From an uncultured Bacilli bacterium (GTDB lineage: Bacteria > Bacillota_I > Bacilli_A > RF39 > UBA660): a stretch of DNA of 34,493 nucleotides. The first letter of the stretch is position 1, and every line of letters starts with the position of its first letter. Of the stretch, positions 1 to 9,029 are shown one piece after another. The stretch is from NCBI GenBank assembly GCA_944358355.1, contig CALVQY010000015.1, positions 1-34,493 of the forward strand, written 5' to 3'. The notes beneath the pieces were generated by a model, which saw nothing but the letters and a program-made list of their open reading frames with translations, ran no database searches and was not told the origin of the DNA. Both the position numbers and the translations under genes were made by a program.

Positions 1-257
1 AATACATTTAAATCAGAAACATTGATAACTGCATATACTGTTTTAAAATCATGATTACTAAATCCTCTTTTTGGAAGTCTTCTATATAGTGGTAATTGTC
101 CACCTTCAAATACTGGTGAAACTCCTCCACCACTACGAGCATTTTGTCCTTTTTGTCCGCGTCCTGATGTTTTACCAAGACCTGATCCTCTACCACGTCC
201 TACAATCTTTTTACGGAAAGTAGCACCTTCATTTTTCTTTAGTTCATGTAATTTCAT
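1..257 (-). CDS. rplO: Ribosomal protein L15, N-terminal part (cut by window edge)
   Basis: Large-subunit protein that binds 23S rRNA late in assembly. The visible 85 residues begin [20 protein letters not shown] and continue with the Gly/Arg-rich stretch [17 protein letters not shown] and the motif RLPKRGFSN, both diagnostic of L15. The frame runs off the left edge, so the C-terminal part is missing. The ATG overlaps the S5 stop codon by one base (TAATG), which suggests translational coupling. No L30 gene lies between S5 and L15, where it usually sits. The call is secure. Confidence 0.95.
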   Translation of the reverse strand, partial: MKLHELKKNEGATFRKKIVGRGRGSGLGKTSGRGQKGQNARSGGGVSPVFEGGQLPLYRRLPKRGFSNHDFKTVYAVINVSDLNV

Positions 258-766
258 TATCCTAAAATCTCCTCTACACTTTTACCACGTAATGCTGCAA
301 CTTCTTCAGGTGTCTTTACACTTTTAAGTCCATTGATAGCAGCATTTGCCATATTTAATTTAGTTCTAGCTCCAAGAGATTTTGATACAACATCACGAAC
401 TCCAGCTAGTTCAAGGACAGCTCTTACACTACCTCCAGCAATGATACCAGTACCTTCTTTAGCTGGTTTTAACATTACTCTAGCAGCTCCACTTTCTCCT
501 ATTACTTCATGAGCAATAGTTCTTCCATCAATTAAATCTATAGTAATCATATTTTTATTAGCATCTTGAATTGCTTTCTTAATAGCATCTGGTACTTCAA
601 ATGCTTTTCCAGTACCGATACCAACATGTCCTTTACGATCTCCAACAACAACAACTGCTGAAAAACGACGTTGACGTCCACCTTTTGTAACTTTAACTAC
701 ACTTTTAAGTTGAACGACTAGTTCTTCTGTTTGTTTTTCTTTGGCATCGTTTGTTTGTTTTTGCAT
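257..766 (-). CDS. rpsE: Ribosomal protein S5
   Basis: Small-subunit protein at the mRNA entry and decoding region. It has 169 residues, the normal length. The N-terminal double-stranded-RNA-binding-like domain is visible around residues 15-75 ([20 protein letters not shown], then [17 protein letters not shown]). The C-terminal domain contains [19 protein letters not shown]. It lies in the spc part of the operon, directly after L18, and its stop overlaps the L15 start. Recognition is certain from the motifs. Confidence 0.98.
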   Translation of the reverse strand: MQKQTNDAKEKQTEELVVQLKSVVKVTKGGRQRRFSAVVVVGDRKGHVGIGTGKAFEVPDAIKKAIQDANKNMITIDLIDGRTIAHEVIGESGAARVMLKPAKEGTGIIAGGSVRAVLELAGVRDVVSKSLGARTKLNMANAAINGLKSVKTPEEVAALRGKSVEEILG

Positions 767-777
767 ATTTACCCTCC

Positions 778-1140
778 TTAGAACTCTAGTCCATTTTCAC
801 GTGCAGCATCTGCTAATGCTTTAACACGTCCATGATAAAGATATCCACCTCTATCAAATACTACTTTTTTAATGCCAGCTTCATTACATTTTTTTGCAAT
901 ACTAGCACCTACAGCAGTAGCTGCTTCAATGTTTGATTTATTTTTTAAATTTAAATCTTTATCTCTAGAAGAAGCAGATACTAAAGTAGTAGAACTCTCA
1001 TCATCAATAACTTGAGCATATATTGCTGTATTTGATCTAAATACATTTAATCTTGGTGTGGCAGCATTTCCACTTAAATGAGTTCTAATTCTAGCATGAC
1101 GTACTTGTCTCATGCTATTTCTTGATTTTTTACTAATCAT
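778..1140 (-). CDS. rplR: Ribosomal protein L18
   Basis: A 5S rRNA-binding protein of the central protuberance. It has 120 residues, the typical bacterial length. Visible signatures are [19 protein letters not shown] in the first half, [20 protein letters not shown] near the end, and the characteristic C-terminal GLEF. An AGGAGAGA ribosome binding site precedes the ATG. It sits between L6 and S5 as in most Firmicutes. Confidence 0.98.
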   Translation of the reverse strand: MISKKSRNSMRQVRHARIRTHLSGNAATPRLNVFRSNTAIYAQVIDDESSTTLVSASSRDKDLNLKNKSNIEAATAVGASIAKKCNEAGIKKVVFDRGGYLYHGRVKALADAARENGLEF

Positions 1141-1163
1141 ATATTTCTCTCCTTCCTACTAGC

Positions 1164-1694
1164 TTAAGCAGCTTTCTTTCCTTCTTTACGTCTAATATGT
1201 TCATCTTTATAACGAATTCCTTTACCTTTATATGGTTCAGGACGACGTACTTTTCTAACGTTGGCAGCAAATTCGCCAACTAAGGCTTTATCAATACCTT
1301 TAATAGTTATTTCTGTATTAGACTGTGCTTCTACAGTAAGCCCTTCAGGTATAGTCATTTCAACAGGATGAGAATAACCTGCATTAATAGTTAATTTTTT
1401 ACCACTTACATTGAAACGATATCCAACACCTACTATTTCTAGTCCCTTCTCATATCCTTTAGTTACACCTGTAATCATATTTTGAAGAAGTGCATTCATT
1501 GTTCCATGCATTGCTTTTACTGCATCGCTTACTCTTGTTAATGTTATTTCATTATCTTTTTGTTCCATTGAAATACCTTTCAACATCTTTTGGCTCAAGC
1601 TTCCCTTTGGGCCAGTAACTGTTACGATTCCGTTTTCTTCAGTAACTGTTACTCCTGCGGGAACTTCAATTTTACGATTTCCAATACGGCTCAT
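1164..1694 (-). CDS. rplF: Ribosomal protein L6
   Basis: Large-subunit protein near the sarcin-ricin loop and the factor-binding site. It has 176 residues and starts [17 protein letters not shown]. The tandem L6 domains end in the conserved signature [20 protein letters not shown] close to the C-terminus. An AGGAGGTG site is well placed for the ATG. Length and motifs match the family with nothing unusual. Confidence 0.98.
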   Translation of the reverse strand: MSRIGNRKIEVPAGVTVTEENGIVTVTGPKGSLSQKMLKGISMEQKDNEITLTRVSDAVKAMHGTMNALLQNMITGVTKGYEKGLEIVGVGYRFNVSGKKLTINAGYSHPVEMTIPEGLTVEAQSNTEITIKGIDKALVGEFAANVRKVRRPEPYKGKGIRYKDEHIRRKEGKKAA

Positions 1695-1707
1695 TCAAAA
1701 CACCTCC

Positions 1708-2109
1708 TTACCATACATAAGCTAGGACTTCGCCACCAAGTTTATTTTTTCTTGCTTCTTTATCTGTCATAATTCCCTTAGATGTAGAAACTATTGCAAT
1801 TCCTAGTCCATTTAAAACTACTGGAATTTCATCAGTTTTAGCATATACTCTAAGTCCTGGTTTAGAAATTCTCTTTAAGCCTGTTATTACTCTTTCTTTA
1901 TTTTCACCATATTTTAATGTTAGAACAATTGTACCTTGTACATCATTTTTTTCTAACTTGTAATCTTTAATAAATCCTTCTTCTTTTAAAATTCTTGCTA
2001 TTTCTAATTTTAATTTTGATGAAGGAACTTTTACTTCTTCATAACGCATAGCATTAGCATTACGAATACGAGTTAACATATCTGCAATTGTATCTGTAAC
2101 TACAGCCAT
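1708..2109 (-). CDS. rpsH: Ribosomal protein S8
   Basis: Primary 16S rRNA-binding protein of the central domain; in enterobacteria it is also the spc operon repressor. It has 133 residues and begins [17 protein letters not shown] after MA. The conserved C-terminal half contains [31 protein letters not shown] and the ending GGEVLAYVW. The next gene upstream is S14. No S8-binding mimic was identified. Confidence 0.98.
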   Translation of the reverse strand: MAVVTDTIADMLTRIRNANAMRYEEVKVPSSKLKLEIARILKEEGFIKDYKLEKNDVQGTIVLTLKYGENKERVITGLKRISKPGLRVYAKTDEIPVVLNGLGIAIVSTSKGIMTDKEARKNKLGGEVLAYVW

Positions 2110-2142
2110 CTTTTTTCCTCCTTTTCTTACCAGCTTTTCATT

Positions 2143-2328
2143 TTACCAACTTGATTTTTTAACGCCTGGTATTTGTCCTTTATAAGCCAATTCACGGAAG
2201 CAAATACGGCAGATCCCAAATTCACTCATAACTGCATGTGGTCTGCCACAACGTGTACAACGAGTGTATTCACGTACTTTGTATTTTGGCTTTCTACTTT
2301 GTTTTACAACCATACTTTTTCTTGCCAT
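2143..2328 (-). CDS. rpsZ: Ribosomal protein S14, zinc-binding short type
   Basis: Small-subunit head protein of 61 residues, the compact C+ form of S14. Two Cys pairs, CTRCG and CRICF, flank the family motif [12 protein letters not shown] and would hold one zinc ion. The longer zinc-free paralogue found in some Bacilli is not in this window. The gene is in the usual place between L5 and S8. Confidence 0.97.
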   Translation of the reverse strand: MARKSMVVKQSRKPKYKVREYTRCTRCGRPHAVMSEFGICRICFRELAYKGQIPGVKKSSW

Positions 2329-2341
2329 CTTTTACCCTCCA

Positions 2342-2890
2342 TTACTTTCTAAAAGGAATTCCAAGACCTTTTAATAAGTCATATGCTTCTTCATTAGTTT
2401 TTGCAGTGGTAACGAAAACGATATCCATACCACGAACTTTTACAATTTCATCATAGTTAATTTCACTAAAGATTAATTGTTCTTTAATTCCTAATGTATA
2501 ATTACCACGACCATCAAAAGACTTAGGATTTACTCCTCTAAAATCACGTACTTGTGGAAGTGAGATAGAAATTAGTTTATCAACAAAGTTATACATGTTA
2601 TCGCCTCTAAGTGTTGCTTTACATCCAATTTTTTGTCCTTCTCTAATTTTAAATCCAGCGATTGATTTTTTAGCTTTAGTAACTACTGGTTTTTGACCTG
2701 TAATTTTTTCAAGATCTTTCATAGCAGCATCTAATAGTTTAGAGTTTGTTGTAGCATCTCCAACACCCATATTGATAACTACTTTTTCTAGTTTAGGTAC
2801 TTCCATTATTGATTTATATCCATATTTGCTCATAAGAGCTGGAACTACTTCTTTTAAATATTTATCTTTTAATCTTAAGTTTTTACTCAT
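2342..2890 (-). CDS. rplE: Ribosomal protein L5
   Basis: A 5S rRNA-binding protein that contacts the P-site tRNA. I take the ATG at 2890 ([11 protein letters not shown], 182 residues). An upstream in-frame GTG at 2911 overlaps the GGAGG ribosome binding site at 2901-2905, which is correctly spaced for the ATG. Conserved blocks include [54 protein letters not shown] and the C-terminal [18 protein letters not shown]. Confidence 0.98.
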   Translation of the reverse strand: MSKNLRLKDKYLKEVVPALMSKYGYKSIMEVPKLEKVVINMGVGDATTNSKLLDAAMKDLEKITGQKPVVTKAKKSIAGFKIREGQKIGCKATLRGDNMYNFVDKLISISLPQVRDFRGVNPKSFDGRGNYTLGIKEQLIFSEINYDEIVKVRGMDIVFVTTAKTNEEAYDLLKGLGIPFRK

Positions 2891-2910
2891 ATAAACTGTA
2901 CCTCCTTCCA

Positions 2911-3219
2911 CTAATCTAGTACTTCTTTTGATTTTGTACTTATTCTAACTTTTTTTCCATTTTTATCAGTTGTATGTCCGATTCTTGTACCTTTTTTAGT
3001 TTTAGGATCAATAATCATAACATTAGATGCATCAATAGGAGCTTCTATTTCTAAGATTCCTCCAGAATTTTGTCCTGTAGGCTTTTGATGTTTTTTAACA
3101 ATGTGTACTCCTTCTACTATAACTTTATTTTCTTTTCTTAATGTTTTAATTATTTTTCCTTCTTTTCCTTTATCGGCACCGCTTATAACAACAACTTTAT
3201 CTCCTTGTTTTAACTTCAT
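2911..3219 (-). CDS. rplX: Ribosomal protein L24
   Basis: Assembly-initiating 23S rRNA-binding protein of 102 residues. The N-terminal KOW motif is visible as [20 protein letters not shown], followed by the block [13 protein letters not shown]. It ends near [25 protein letters not shown] precedes the ATG. The family assignment is clear. Confidence 0.98.
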   Translation of the reverse strand: MKLKQGDKVVVISGADKGKEGKIIKTLRKENKVIVEGVHIVKKHQKPTGQNSGGILEIEAPIDASNVMIIDPKTKKGTRIGHTTDKNGKKVRISTKSKEVLD

Positions 3220-3230
3220 AATTTTCCTCC

Positions 3231-3599
3231 TTATAGTACTTCTTTCGCAAGACTTACTATTTTCATATAGTCTTTATCACGAAGTTCGCGTGCTACTGGT
3301 CCGAAAACACGTGTTCCAATTGGACTCTTATCATCTTTGATAAGTACACAAGCATTATCATCAAATTTAATATAACTACCATCTTCACGTCTTACTCCTT
3401 GACGAGATCTAACAATAACTGCTTTTACAACTTTTCCTTTTGGAACTCCAGAGTTTGGAATTGCATTTTTAACGGTTCCAACAACAACATCTCCGATATT
3501 TCCAGTCTTAACGTGACTTCCTCCAAGTACTCTAATTACTAATAGTTCACGAGCACCTGAATTGTCTGCAACTTTTAATCTACTTTCTTGTTGTAACAT
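3231..3599 (-). CDS. rplN: Ribosomal protein L14
   Basis: Large-subunit interface protein that forms an inter-subunit bridge and contacts 16S rRNA. It has 122 residues, the canonical length, and begins with the signature [20 protein letters not shown]. Later blocks include [29 protein letters not shown] and the ending [10 protein letters not shown]. It lies between S17 and L24 as expected. Confidence 0.98.
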   Translation of the reverse strand: MLQQESRLKVADNSGARELLVIRVLGGSHVKTGNIGDVVVGTVKNAIPNSGVPKGKVVKAVIVRSRQGVRREDGSYIKFDDNACVLIKDDKSPIGTRVFGPVARELRDKDYMKIVSLAKEVL

Positions 3600-3623
3600 A
3601 GATTATCCTCCTTTACTTAAGAG

Positions 3624-3884
3624 TTATAGAATAACTGCTTCTTTTACGATTTCTTTTAAGTAGAAATGTTTTGTTTTAGAAATTGGTTTAGTCTCAACGA
3701 TTCTAACAACATCTCCAACTTTAGCTTTGTTTGTTTCATCATGGACACTATATTTTTTAGATGATTTAACTCTTTTATGATATAGTGGGTGCATTTTATG
3801 TGTTTCAACTAAAACTGTAATAGTTTTATTGTTTTTAGCACTTATTACTTTACCGACTAATTCATGTGTCATTTTCTTTTCCAT
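3624..3884 (-). CDS. rpsQ: Ribosomal protein S17
   Basis: Primary 16S rRNA-binding protein of 86 residues with an OB fold. The signature [20 protein letters not shown] is present, followed by [19 protein letters not shown] and [17 protein letters not shown] lies eight bases before the ATG. Length and motifs are normal. Confidence 0.98.
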   Translation of the reverse strand: MEKKMTHELVGKVISAKNNKTITVLVETHKMHPLYHKRVKSSKKYSVHDETNKAKVGDVVRIVETKPISKTKHFYLKEIVKEAVIL

Positions 3885-3896
3885 AAATTATACCTC

Positions 3897-4100
3897 CTAA
3901 TCAACCTTTGCTTCATTTTCACGTTCTTTTAAAACGGTTTTAAGTCTTGCAACTTGGTGTCTTAATTCTCTAAGGCGTGAAGGTTTTTCTAGATTTCCCA
4001 TAGCTCCACTAAATTTTAGGTTGAATAGTTCTTCCTTACTTTCTTTTAGTTTTGCTTTTATTTCTTCATTTGATAATTCTCTAATTTCTTTAACCTTCAT
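3897..4100 (-). CDS. rpmC: Ribosomal protein L29
   Basis: Small helical protein near the exit tunnel, where chaperones and the signal recognition particle dock. I take the ATG at 4100 ([18 protein letters not shown], 67 residues). A GTG at 4109 is in frame but lies inside the GGAGGTG ribosome binding site. The family motif [19 protein letters not shown] is present. Its first 11 bases overlap the end of the L16 gene, so the two are probably translationally coupled. Confidence 0.97.
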   Translation of the reverse strand: MKVKEIRELSNEEIKAKLKESKEELFNLKFSGAMGNLEKPSRLRELRHQVARLKTVLKERENEAKVD

Positions 4101-4530
4101 TACTAACACCTCCGTTTAGCTTTTCTTCTTTTTTTACAAATTTACAGGTGATAGGTAATTTATGACTAGCAAGTCTTAGTGCTTCACGAGCAACTTCTTC
4201 AGAAACTCCTGCTACTTCAAACATTATTTTTCCTTCTTTTACAACTGCTACCCACTCTTCTACATTACCTTTACCTTTACCTTGACGAGTACCGATTGGT
4301 TTTTTAGTTAGAGGCATGTGTGGGAAAATATTTATCCATACTTTACCACCACGTTTCATATAACGAGTCATAGCAACACGAGCTGCTTCAATTTGATTCG
4401 CTGTAATCCATGCTCCTTCTTTTGCTTGTAATCCATACTCTCCAAAGTGTAGTTCACGGTTACCTCTTGATTTGCCTTCGTAAGGTAATCTATGAACGCG
4501 ACGATATTTAGTTCTTGATGGAATTAACAT
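4090..4530 (-). CDS. rplP: Ribosomal protein L16
   Basis: Large-subunit protein near the A-site tRNA elbow, needed for peptidyl transfer. The real start is the ATG at 4530 ([14 protein letters not shown], 146 residues). The frame stays open further upstream, but that part is the S3 tail read in another frame, and GGAGG fits 4530. Conserved stretches include [40 protein letters not shown] and [15 protein letters not shown]. It begins one base after the S3 stop. Confidence 0.98.
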   Translation of the reverse strand: MLIPSRTKYRRVHRLPYEGKSRGNRELHFGEYGLQAKEGAWITANQIEAARVAMTRYMKRGGKVWINIFPHMPLTKKPIGTRQGKGKGNVEEWVAVVKEGKIMFEVAGVSEEVAREALRLASHKLPITCKFVKKEEKLNGGVSNEG

Positions 4531-4531
4531 T

Positions 4532-5230
4532 CTAATTACCTCCTTTAGCTTTTCTTTCTTTACTTTCTTTAGTAGCTTTATTATTAGCTTTAGCTTTCTT
4601 TGAAGGAAGAATTTCACCTTTATATATCCATACTTTTACACCAATTTTACCAAATGTTGTATCTGCTTCTGATACAGCATAATCAACATCTGCTCTTAAT
4701 GTATGTAGAGGTATTGTTCCTTCAGTATAACCTTCACTACGAGCCATATCAGCACCACCTAAACGGCCTGATACTTTAGTTTTAATTCCTTTAGCTCCTG
4801 CTTTCATTGCATTTCTAATCGCACGTTTTTGAGCCATTCTGAATGATGCTCTATTTGTGATTTGACTAGCAATGGAATCAGCAACTAATTGTGCATTTAA
4901 ATCTGCTTTTTTGATATCTACAATTGATACTTGTACATTTTCTCCAATAAGTTTTGATAGTTTATCTTTTAGTTTAGTGATTTCTTCACCACCACGACCA
5001 ATTATTACACCTGGTTTAGAGGTAGAAATAATTACTTCACAACTTTTTGGAGTTCTTTCTATTTCGACTTTGGCAATTCCTGCATTTTTAAGATTTTTCT
5101 CAAGATAGTTTCTAATTTTTATATCATTTGCTAAAACTTTTGAGATATCTCCTTTAGGAGCATACCATTTAGCTTCCCAATCTTTGTTGATGCCAAGTCT
5201 TAGTCCATTTGGATTAACCTTTTGTCCCAT
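4532..5230 (-). CDS. rpsC: Ribosomal protein S3
   Basis: Small-subunit head protein at the mRNA entrance, with helicase activity. It has 232 residues and begins [19 protein letters not shown] type-2 KH domain is marked by [11 protein letters not shown] around residues 75-85. The C-terminal domain contains [19 protein letters not shown] and [20 protein letters not shown]. The Lys-rich tail ([18 protein letters not shown]) is typical. The start is supported by AGGAGG. Confidence 0.98.
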   Translation of the reverse strand: MGQKVNPNGLRLGINKDWEAKWYAPKGDISKVLANDIKIRNYLEKNLKNAGIAKVEIERTPKSCEVIISTSKPGVIIGRGGEEITKLKDKLSKLIGENVQVSIVDIKKADLNAQLVADSIASQITNRASFRMAQKRAIRNAMKAGAKGIKTKVSGRLGGADMARSEGYTEGTIPLHTLRADVDYAVSEADTTFGKIGVKVWIYKGEILPSKKAKANNKATKESKERKAKGGN

Positions 5231-5246
5231 CTATAGTTCCTCCTTA

Positions 5247-5579
5247 TTATTTTGTAGCCACTGTTATTACTATGTGACTTGTTCTTTTATCTTTATGTCC
5301 GATGCGTCCACGTGAATCGAATAATACTCTTTTCATTACAGGGCCAGCATCTACGCGTGCTTCCTTTACATATAAATCTTCTGCATTTAAACCATTGTTA
5401 TTAACGGCATTTGCTACAGCTGAATTTAAGACTTTCTTAGTAAGGATAGCTGCTTTTTTATTTGTATTTTCTAAAATTGCTAGGGCATCACTTACTTTCT
5501 TACCACGAATAGTATCAATTACTAAACGAGCTTTAATAGGTGATATTCTTTGCATTTTAGCGATAGCTTTTGCTTCCAT
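5247..5579 (-). CDS. rplV: Ribosomal protein L22
   Basis: Large-subunit protein whose hairpin lines the exit tunnel at the constriction. Two ATGs lie two codons apart (5585 and 5579). AGGAGG ends only two bases before the first and eight before the second, so I take 5579 (MEAKAIAKMQRIS, 110 residues). Family motifs are ISPIKARLVIDTIRGK and VDAGPVMKRVLFDSRGRIGH, the latter from the hairpin region. Macrolide-resistance-type deletions in the hairpin are not seen. Confidence 0.97.
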   Translation of the reverse strand: MEAKAIAKMQRISPIKARLVIDTIRGKKVSDALAILENTNKKAAILTKKVLNSAVANAVNNNGLNAEDLYVKEARVDAGPVMKRVLFDSRGRIGHKDKRTSHIVITVATK

Positions 5580-5601
5580 TTTCATATCCTCCTAGTCTTT
5601 A

Positions 5602-5868
5602 TTATTTTTTATCTGAACCGTGTCCACCATTTTTACGAGTTAAAGCAAATTCTCCTAATTTGTGTCCAACCATATCTTCAGTAACATAAACAGGGATAAA
5701 TTCTTTACCGTTATGAACTGCAAAGGTGTGACCGATAAATTCAGGAAAGATAGTAGAACGGCGTGACCAAGTTTTTATTACTTCTTTTTTTCCACTTTCA
5801 TTTAACTTTTCAACCTTTTTTAGTAAGCTTTTAGCTACATAAGGTCCTTTCTTTAAACTTCTAGCCAT
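5602..5868 (-). CDS. rpsS: Ribosomal protein S19
   Basis: Small-subunit head protein that contacts S13 and the A-site region. It has 88 residues and begins [19 protein letters not shown]. Signature blocks are [40 protein letters not shown] and GEFALTR. It lies between L2 and L22. Length and sequence are standard. Confidence 0.98.
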   Translation of the reverse strand: MARSLKKGPYVAKSLLKKVEKLNESGKKEVIKTWSRRSTIFPEFIGHTFAVHNGKEFIPVYVTEDMVGHKLGEFALTRKNGGHGSDKK

Positions 5869-5879
5869 GTTTTATCCTC

Positions 5880-6710
5880 CTATTTACTATTACGACGACG
5901 TACAATAAATTTGTCAGTCTTTTTATTATTTCTTGTTTTATATCCAAGAGCAGGTTTACCCCAAGGTGTAAGTGGTGCTTTTCTACCTACTGGAGCACGT
6001 CCTTCACCACCACCATGTGGATGGTCATTAGGGTTCATAACAGAACCACGTACTGTTGGACGAATTCCCATGTGACGTTTACGTCCAGCTTTTCCTAGTT
6101 TAACTAGGGATGCATCTTCATTTCCAACAACACCTACTGTAGCCATACAAGTTCCAAGTACTTTTCTTTGTTCTCCACTTGATAATCTAATCATTACGTA
6201 TTTTCCTTCACGACCAAGGATTTGAGCAGAACTACCAGCACTTCTTGCTAAAGCTGCACCTTTACCTGGACGAAGTTCAATATTGTGGATTACTGTACCT
6301 ACTGGAATATTCATAATAGGAAGAGCATTTCCTACTTTAATGTCAGCATTTTCACCACTTATTATTTTATCTCCTACTTTTAAACCTTTAGGAGCGATTA
6401 TATATCTTTTTTCTCCATCTAGATAATTTATTAAAGCTATATTAGCTGTTCTATTCGGATCATATTCAATACTTGCTACAACACCAGTAATATCTTTCTT
6501 ATTTCTTTTAAAATCAATAAGACGATATTTTCTTTTAACGCCACCACCTTGATGACGAACTGTTATTTTTCCTTGATTATTACGACCAGAGTTTTTCTTA
6601 AGTGTTACTGTTAAACTTTTCTCTGGAGTAGATTTAGTAATCTCTTCATTTGTTAGAGTACTCATTTTTCTACGTCCTGGTGTAGTAGGTTTATAATTTC
6701 TTATTGCCAT
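5880..6710 (-). CDS. rplB: Ribosomal protein L2
   Basis: Core 23S rRNA protein next to the peptidyl transferase centre. It has 276 residues, the family norm. The N-terminal part has [20 protein letters not shown]. The centre has [20 protein letters not shown]. The C-terminal part has the highly conserved [19 protein letters not shown] with the functionally important His, then [20 protein letters not shown] precedes the ATG. Confidence 0.99.
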   Translation of the reverse strand: MAIRNYKPTTPGRRKMSTLTNEEITKSTPEKSLTVTLKKNSGRNNQGKITVRHQGGGVKRKYRLIDFKRNKKDITGVVASIEYDPNRTANIALINYLDGEKRYIIAPKGLKVGDKIISGENADIKVGNALPIMNIPVGTVIHNIELRPGKGAALARSAGSSAQILGREGKYVMIRLSSGEQRKVLGTCMATVGVVGNEDASLVKLGKAGRKRHMGIRPTVRGSVMNPNDHPHGGGEGRAPVGRKAPLTPWGKPALGYKTRNNKKTDKFIVRRRNSK

Positions 6711-6726
6711 GTTTTATTTCCTCCTT

Positions 6727-7008
6727 CTAACCAAGATCAATTTGTTCACCATCAGCTAGAGTTACAATAGCTTTTTTACATCTATTTGTAAGTCCAGTAT
6801 AGCGACCAACTCTTCTTTTTTTAGGTTTAACATTTAATGTTCTTATTTCTTTTACATGTACTTTAAAGATTTTTTCAATAGCTTGTTTAATTTCGATTTT
6901 ATTTGCTTTAGAAGAAACCTTAAATACATATTGATTCTTCTCTCCTAGAGCACCACTTTTTTCTGTGATAACAGGAGCTTTAATTATTTCTAAATATTTA
7001 GTATCCAT
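6727..7008 (-). CDS. rplW: Ribosomal protein L23
   Basis: Exit-tunnel protein and docking site for trigger factor and SRP. It has 93 residues. The motifs IIKAPVITEKS at the start and YVFKVSSKANKIEIKQAIE in the middle are typical, and the C-terminal half carries KPKKRRVGRYTGLTNRCKKA. The ATG overlaps the L4 stop by one base (TAATG), so translation is likely coupled to L4. Confidence 0.98.
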   Translation of the reverse strand: MDTKYLEIIKAPVITEKSGALGEKNQYVFKVSSKANKIEIKQAIEKIFKVHVKEIRTLNVKPKKRRVGRYTGLTNRCKKAIVTLADGEQIDLG

Positions 7009-7634
7009 TATTTAAGAGCCTCCTCTATCTTTTTAATAGCATCATTTGTAAAGACTACTACATCAGAGTTAACTAAGTCTAATACATTTAATTCTTCAGC
7101 TGATATTAATGCTACATTTGGAATGTTTCTAGATGATAGAATTACATTTTCTGTAAAGTCACCTACTACAAATAATACTTTTTTATCAGCAATTTTTAAG
7201 TTATTTAGTAAGGTAATCATTTCTTTAGTCTTTGGTGTTTCAAATACTAATTCTTCCATAACGATTACTTCATTATCATTAAATTTATGACTTAAAGCAC
7301 TCTTTAATGCTAGACGTCTTTCTTTACGATTTTGTTTTTTACTGTAATCTCTTGGTACTGGAGTTCCGTAACGTCCTCCACCTACCCATTGTACAGCTCT
7401 AATTGAACCTTGACGTGCATGTCCAGTTCCTTTTTGTCTCCAAGGTTTACGTCCACCACCGCTTACTTCTGAACGATTTTTAGTAGAATGTGTTCCTTGT
7501 CTTAATGATGCTCTTGCTAAAATAATGGCATCATATAATACTTTATCATTTGGGGTAATAGAAAATATTTCTTCATTTAATTTTTCTTCACTTACTTTTT
7601 CACCTTTAAGATTTAAAAGTTCTATCTTTTTCAT
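7008..7634 (-). CDS. rplD: Ribosomal protein L4
   Basis: 23S rRNA protein that reaches into the exit tunnel; in several bacteria it also represses the S10 operon by binding its leader. The start is the ATG at 7634 (MKKIELLNLKGEKVSEEKL, 208 residues); an in-frame GTG six codons upstream precedes the AGGAGG site. The tunnel-loop region carries GGGRKPWRQKGTGHARQGS and the following block WVGGGRYGTPVPRDYSKK. The long-range structure before S10 could be its target, by analogy only. Confidence 0.98.
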   Translation of the reverse strand: MKKIELLNLKGEKVSEEKLNEEIFSITPNDKVLYDAIILARASLRQGTHSTKNRSEVSGGGRKPWRQKGTGHARQGSIRAVQWVGGGRYGTPVPRDYSKKQNRKERRLALKSALSHKFNDNEVIVMEELVFETPKTKEMITLLNNLKIADKKVLFVVGDFTENVILSSRNIPNVALISAEELNVLDLVNSDVVVFTNDAIKKIEEALK

Positions 7635-7687
7635 ACTTTTTCCTCCTTTCACTACTCATTATTAAATTTAATTATAGGTAGTGATGA

Positions 7688-8455
7688 TTATTCGTTTGTT
7701 GTTTCTACAGACTCAGAAGTTGTAGCTGGTTCTACTTCTTCTCTTGCAATATTTTCTTCAACTTCAGCAGTAGTCTCAGCTTCTTTCATTTCTTCATAAG
7801 TGATTAAGTCTTTAGCAGTGTTTTTCTTACCTGGCTTTTTAACAGCTGTTTTAATAACTACTAGTCCTTCTTTTGGTCCAGGTACATTACCTTTAATTAA
7901 AATTACATTATTTTCTAAATCTACTGCTATTATTTCAAGATTTTGAACAGTAGTATTTACATTACCCATTTGTCCTGGTAATTTCTTACCTTTTAATACG
8001 TGCATTGGTCTCATTGTTCCAAGAGATCCTACTCCACGATGATATTGTGAACCATGTCCCATAGGTCCACGACTTTGATTGTGACGTTTGATTACACCTT
8101 GGAAACCTTTTCCTTTGCTTACTCCACTAACGTCTACAATTTCACCAGCTTCAAAAATGCTAGCATCTAATACTTGTCCTAAAGTGTAATCAGCTACATT
8201 TACGCCTTTTATTTCTCTTAAGAAGCGCTTAGGTTCAGTATTAGCTTTAGTGGTATGACCCATTTTTGGTTTGTTACTTAGTTTTTCTCTAACTGTTTTA
8301 TAACCTAATTGAATTGCTTCATAACCATCTGTTTCATTAGTTTTGATTTGTGTAACAACATTAGGTTCAACTTCTACAACAGTTACAGGAATAAGCTTAC
8401 CATCAGTAGTGAATACTTGAGTCATTCCTTTTTTTGTACCTAAGATTCCTTTCAT
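7688..8455 (-). CDS. rplC: Ribosomal protein L3 with acidic C-terminal extension
   Basis: Assembly-initiating 23S protein that reaches the peptidyl transferase centre. Two ATGs lie two codons apart; AGGAGG is spaced correctly for the second, at 8455 ([15 protein letters not shown], 255 residues). Core motifs are [37 protein letters not shown] and KLPGQMGN. The L3 core ends near [17 protein letters not shown]. After it, roughly 35-40 residues form a Glu/Thr-rich tail ([20 protein letters not shown] and onward) that many L3 proteins lack. Confidence 0.97.
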   Translation of the reverse strand: MKGILGTKKGMTQVFTTDGKLIPVTVVEVEPNVVTQIKTNETDGYEAIQLGYKTVREKLSNKPKMGHTTKANTEPKRFLREIKGVNVADYTLGQVLDASIFEAGEIVDVSGVSKGKGFQGVIKRHNQSRGPMGHGSQYHRGVGSLGTMRPMHVLKGKKLPGQMGNVNTTVQNLEIIAVDLENNVILIKGNVPGPKEGLVVIKTAVKKPGKKNTAKDLITYEEMKEAETTAEVEENIAREEVEPATTSESVETTNE

Positions 8456-8472
8456 TTTCATTTCCTCCTATT

Positions 8473-8784
8473 TTAGATTGTTTTGATTTTGATATCGACA
8501 CCACTTGGTAAATCAAGATGTGCTAATGCATCAATCGTTTCTTTACTTGGGTTTTTAATGTCAATTAATCTCTTGTGTGTTCTTCTTTCGAATTGTTCAC
8601 GACTATCTTTATCTTTGTGAACAGCTCTTAAAATTGTGAATTTCTCAATTTCAGTTGGTAGAGGTACAGGTCCAACTATATCTCCTCCAGTTCTTTTGAT
8701 TGTTTCAACAATTTTAGTTACAGCATTGTCAAGAATCTTATGATCATATGCTTTTAACTTAATACGAATCTTTTGTGTTGACAC
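8473..8784 (-). CDS. rpsJ: Ribosomal protein S10, GTG start
   Basis: Small-subunit head protein and, as NusE, a transcription antitermination factor. It has 103 residues and contains [37 protein letters not shown] and the late block [20 protein letters not shown]. The start is GTG at 8784, placed by GGGAGGAC seven bases upstream; no in-frame ATG fits. It is the first gene of the operon, behind a structured leader and a promoter. Confidence 0.98.
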   Translation of the reverse strand: MSTQKIRIKLKAYDHKILDNAVTKIVETIKRTGGDIVGPVPLPTEIEKFTILRAVHKDKDSREQFERRTHKRLIDIKNPSKETIDALAHLDLPSGVDIKIKTI

Positions 8785-8903
8785 TATTTACGTCCTCCCT
8801 TCGCCTATATCTAGTATAGACTTGCTCCGTGTGAATAACCCGATAGCTGATTAACAACTTAACCTGGCGTATCGACAACCTCCCACATCTAAGCAGTCAC
8901 ACG
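8785..8903 (-). promoter_or_regulatory. S10 operon 5' leader with nested stems
   Basis: About 118 nt of untranslated RNA are expected between the promoter and the S10 GTG. In transcript orientation, CGTGTGA near the 5' end can pair with UCACACG about 60 nt later. Inside that stem, CGAUA pairs with UAUCG, and inside this GGUUA pairs with UAAUC. A separate hairpin, CUAUA-CUAGA-UAUAG, stands just before the GGGAGG ribosome binding site. S10 leaders in other bacteria bind L4 for feedback control. Such a role here is an inference from position and structure; the fold was found by eye. Confidence 0.6.
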
Positions 8904-8909
8904 TAATTA

Positions 8910-8938
8910 ATATTAACATAGAAATCCTTGAAATACAA
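8910..8938 (-). promoter_or_regulatory. Vegetative promoter of the S10 operon
   Basis: A -35 TTGTAT (8933-8938) and a -10 TAATAT (8910-8915) are separated by 17 bases. TG one base before the -10 gives an extended -10. Transcription would start near 8903. It is the only good match upstream of S10, and no translation-factor genes (fusA, tuf) sit upstream to supply read-through. Confidence 0.7.
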
Positions 8939-8967
8939 GCATTTTTTTGATTTTTTTACAAAAAAAA

Positions 8968-8997
8968 TTGACAATCTTACTTAATAAAGAAGATAAT
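8968..8997 (+). promoter_or_regulatory. Promoter for the DUF1835-type gene
   Basis: A perfect -35 TTGACA (8968-8973) and a -10 GATAAT (8992-8997) lie 18 bases apart, with transcription expected to start near 9004. It is divergent from the S10 operon promoter 30 bases away. Confidence 0.6.
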
Positions 8998-9029
8998 GAA
9001 ATAAATAGACTGTGTAAAGGTAATTAAAT

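Noticed and set aside
8-196. Minus-strand open frame of 62 codons at the left edge
   Set aside because: It is the L15 gene read in another frame; the true L15 frame gives a clear family sequence across the same bases.
1590-5595. Plus-strand open frames opposite the ribosomal genes (for example 1590-1772, 2238-2456, 3101-3340, 4872-5108, 5302-5595)
   Set aside because: They lie antisense to certain ribosomal genes, have no ribosome binding sites and give no recognisable proteins.
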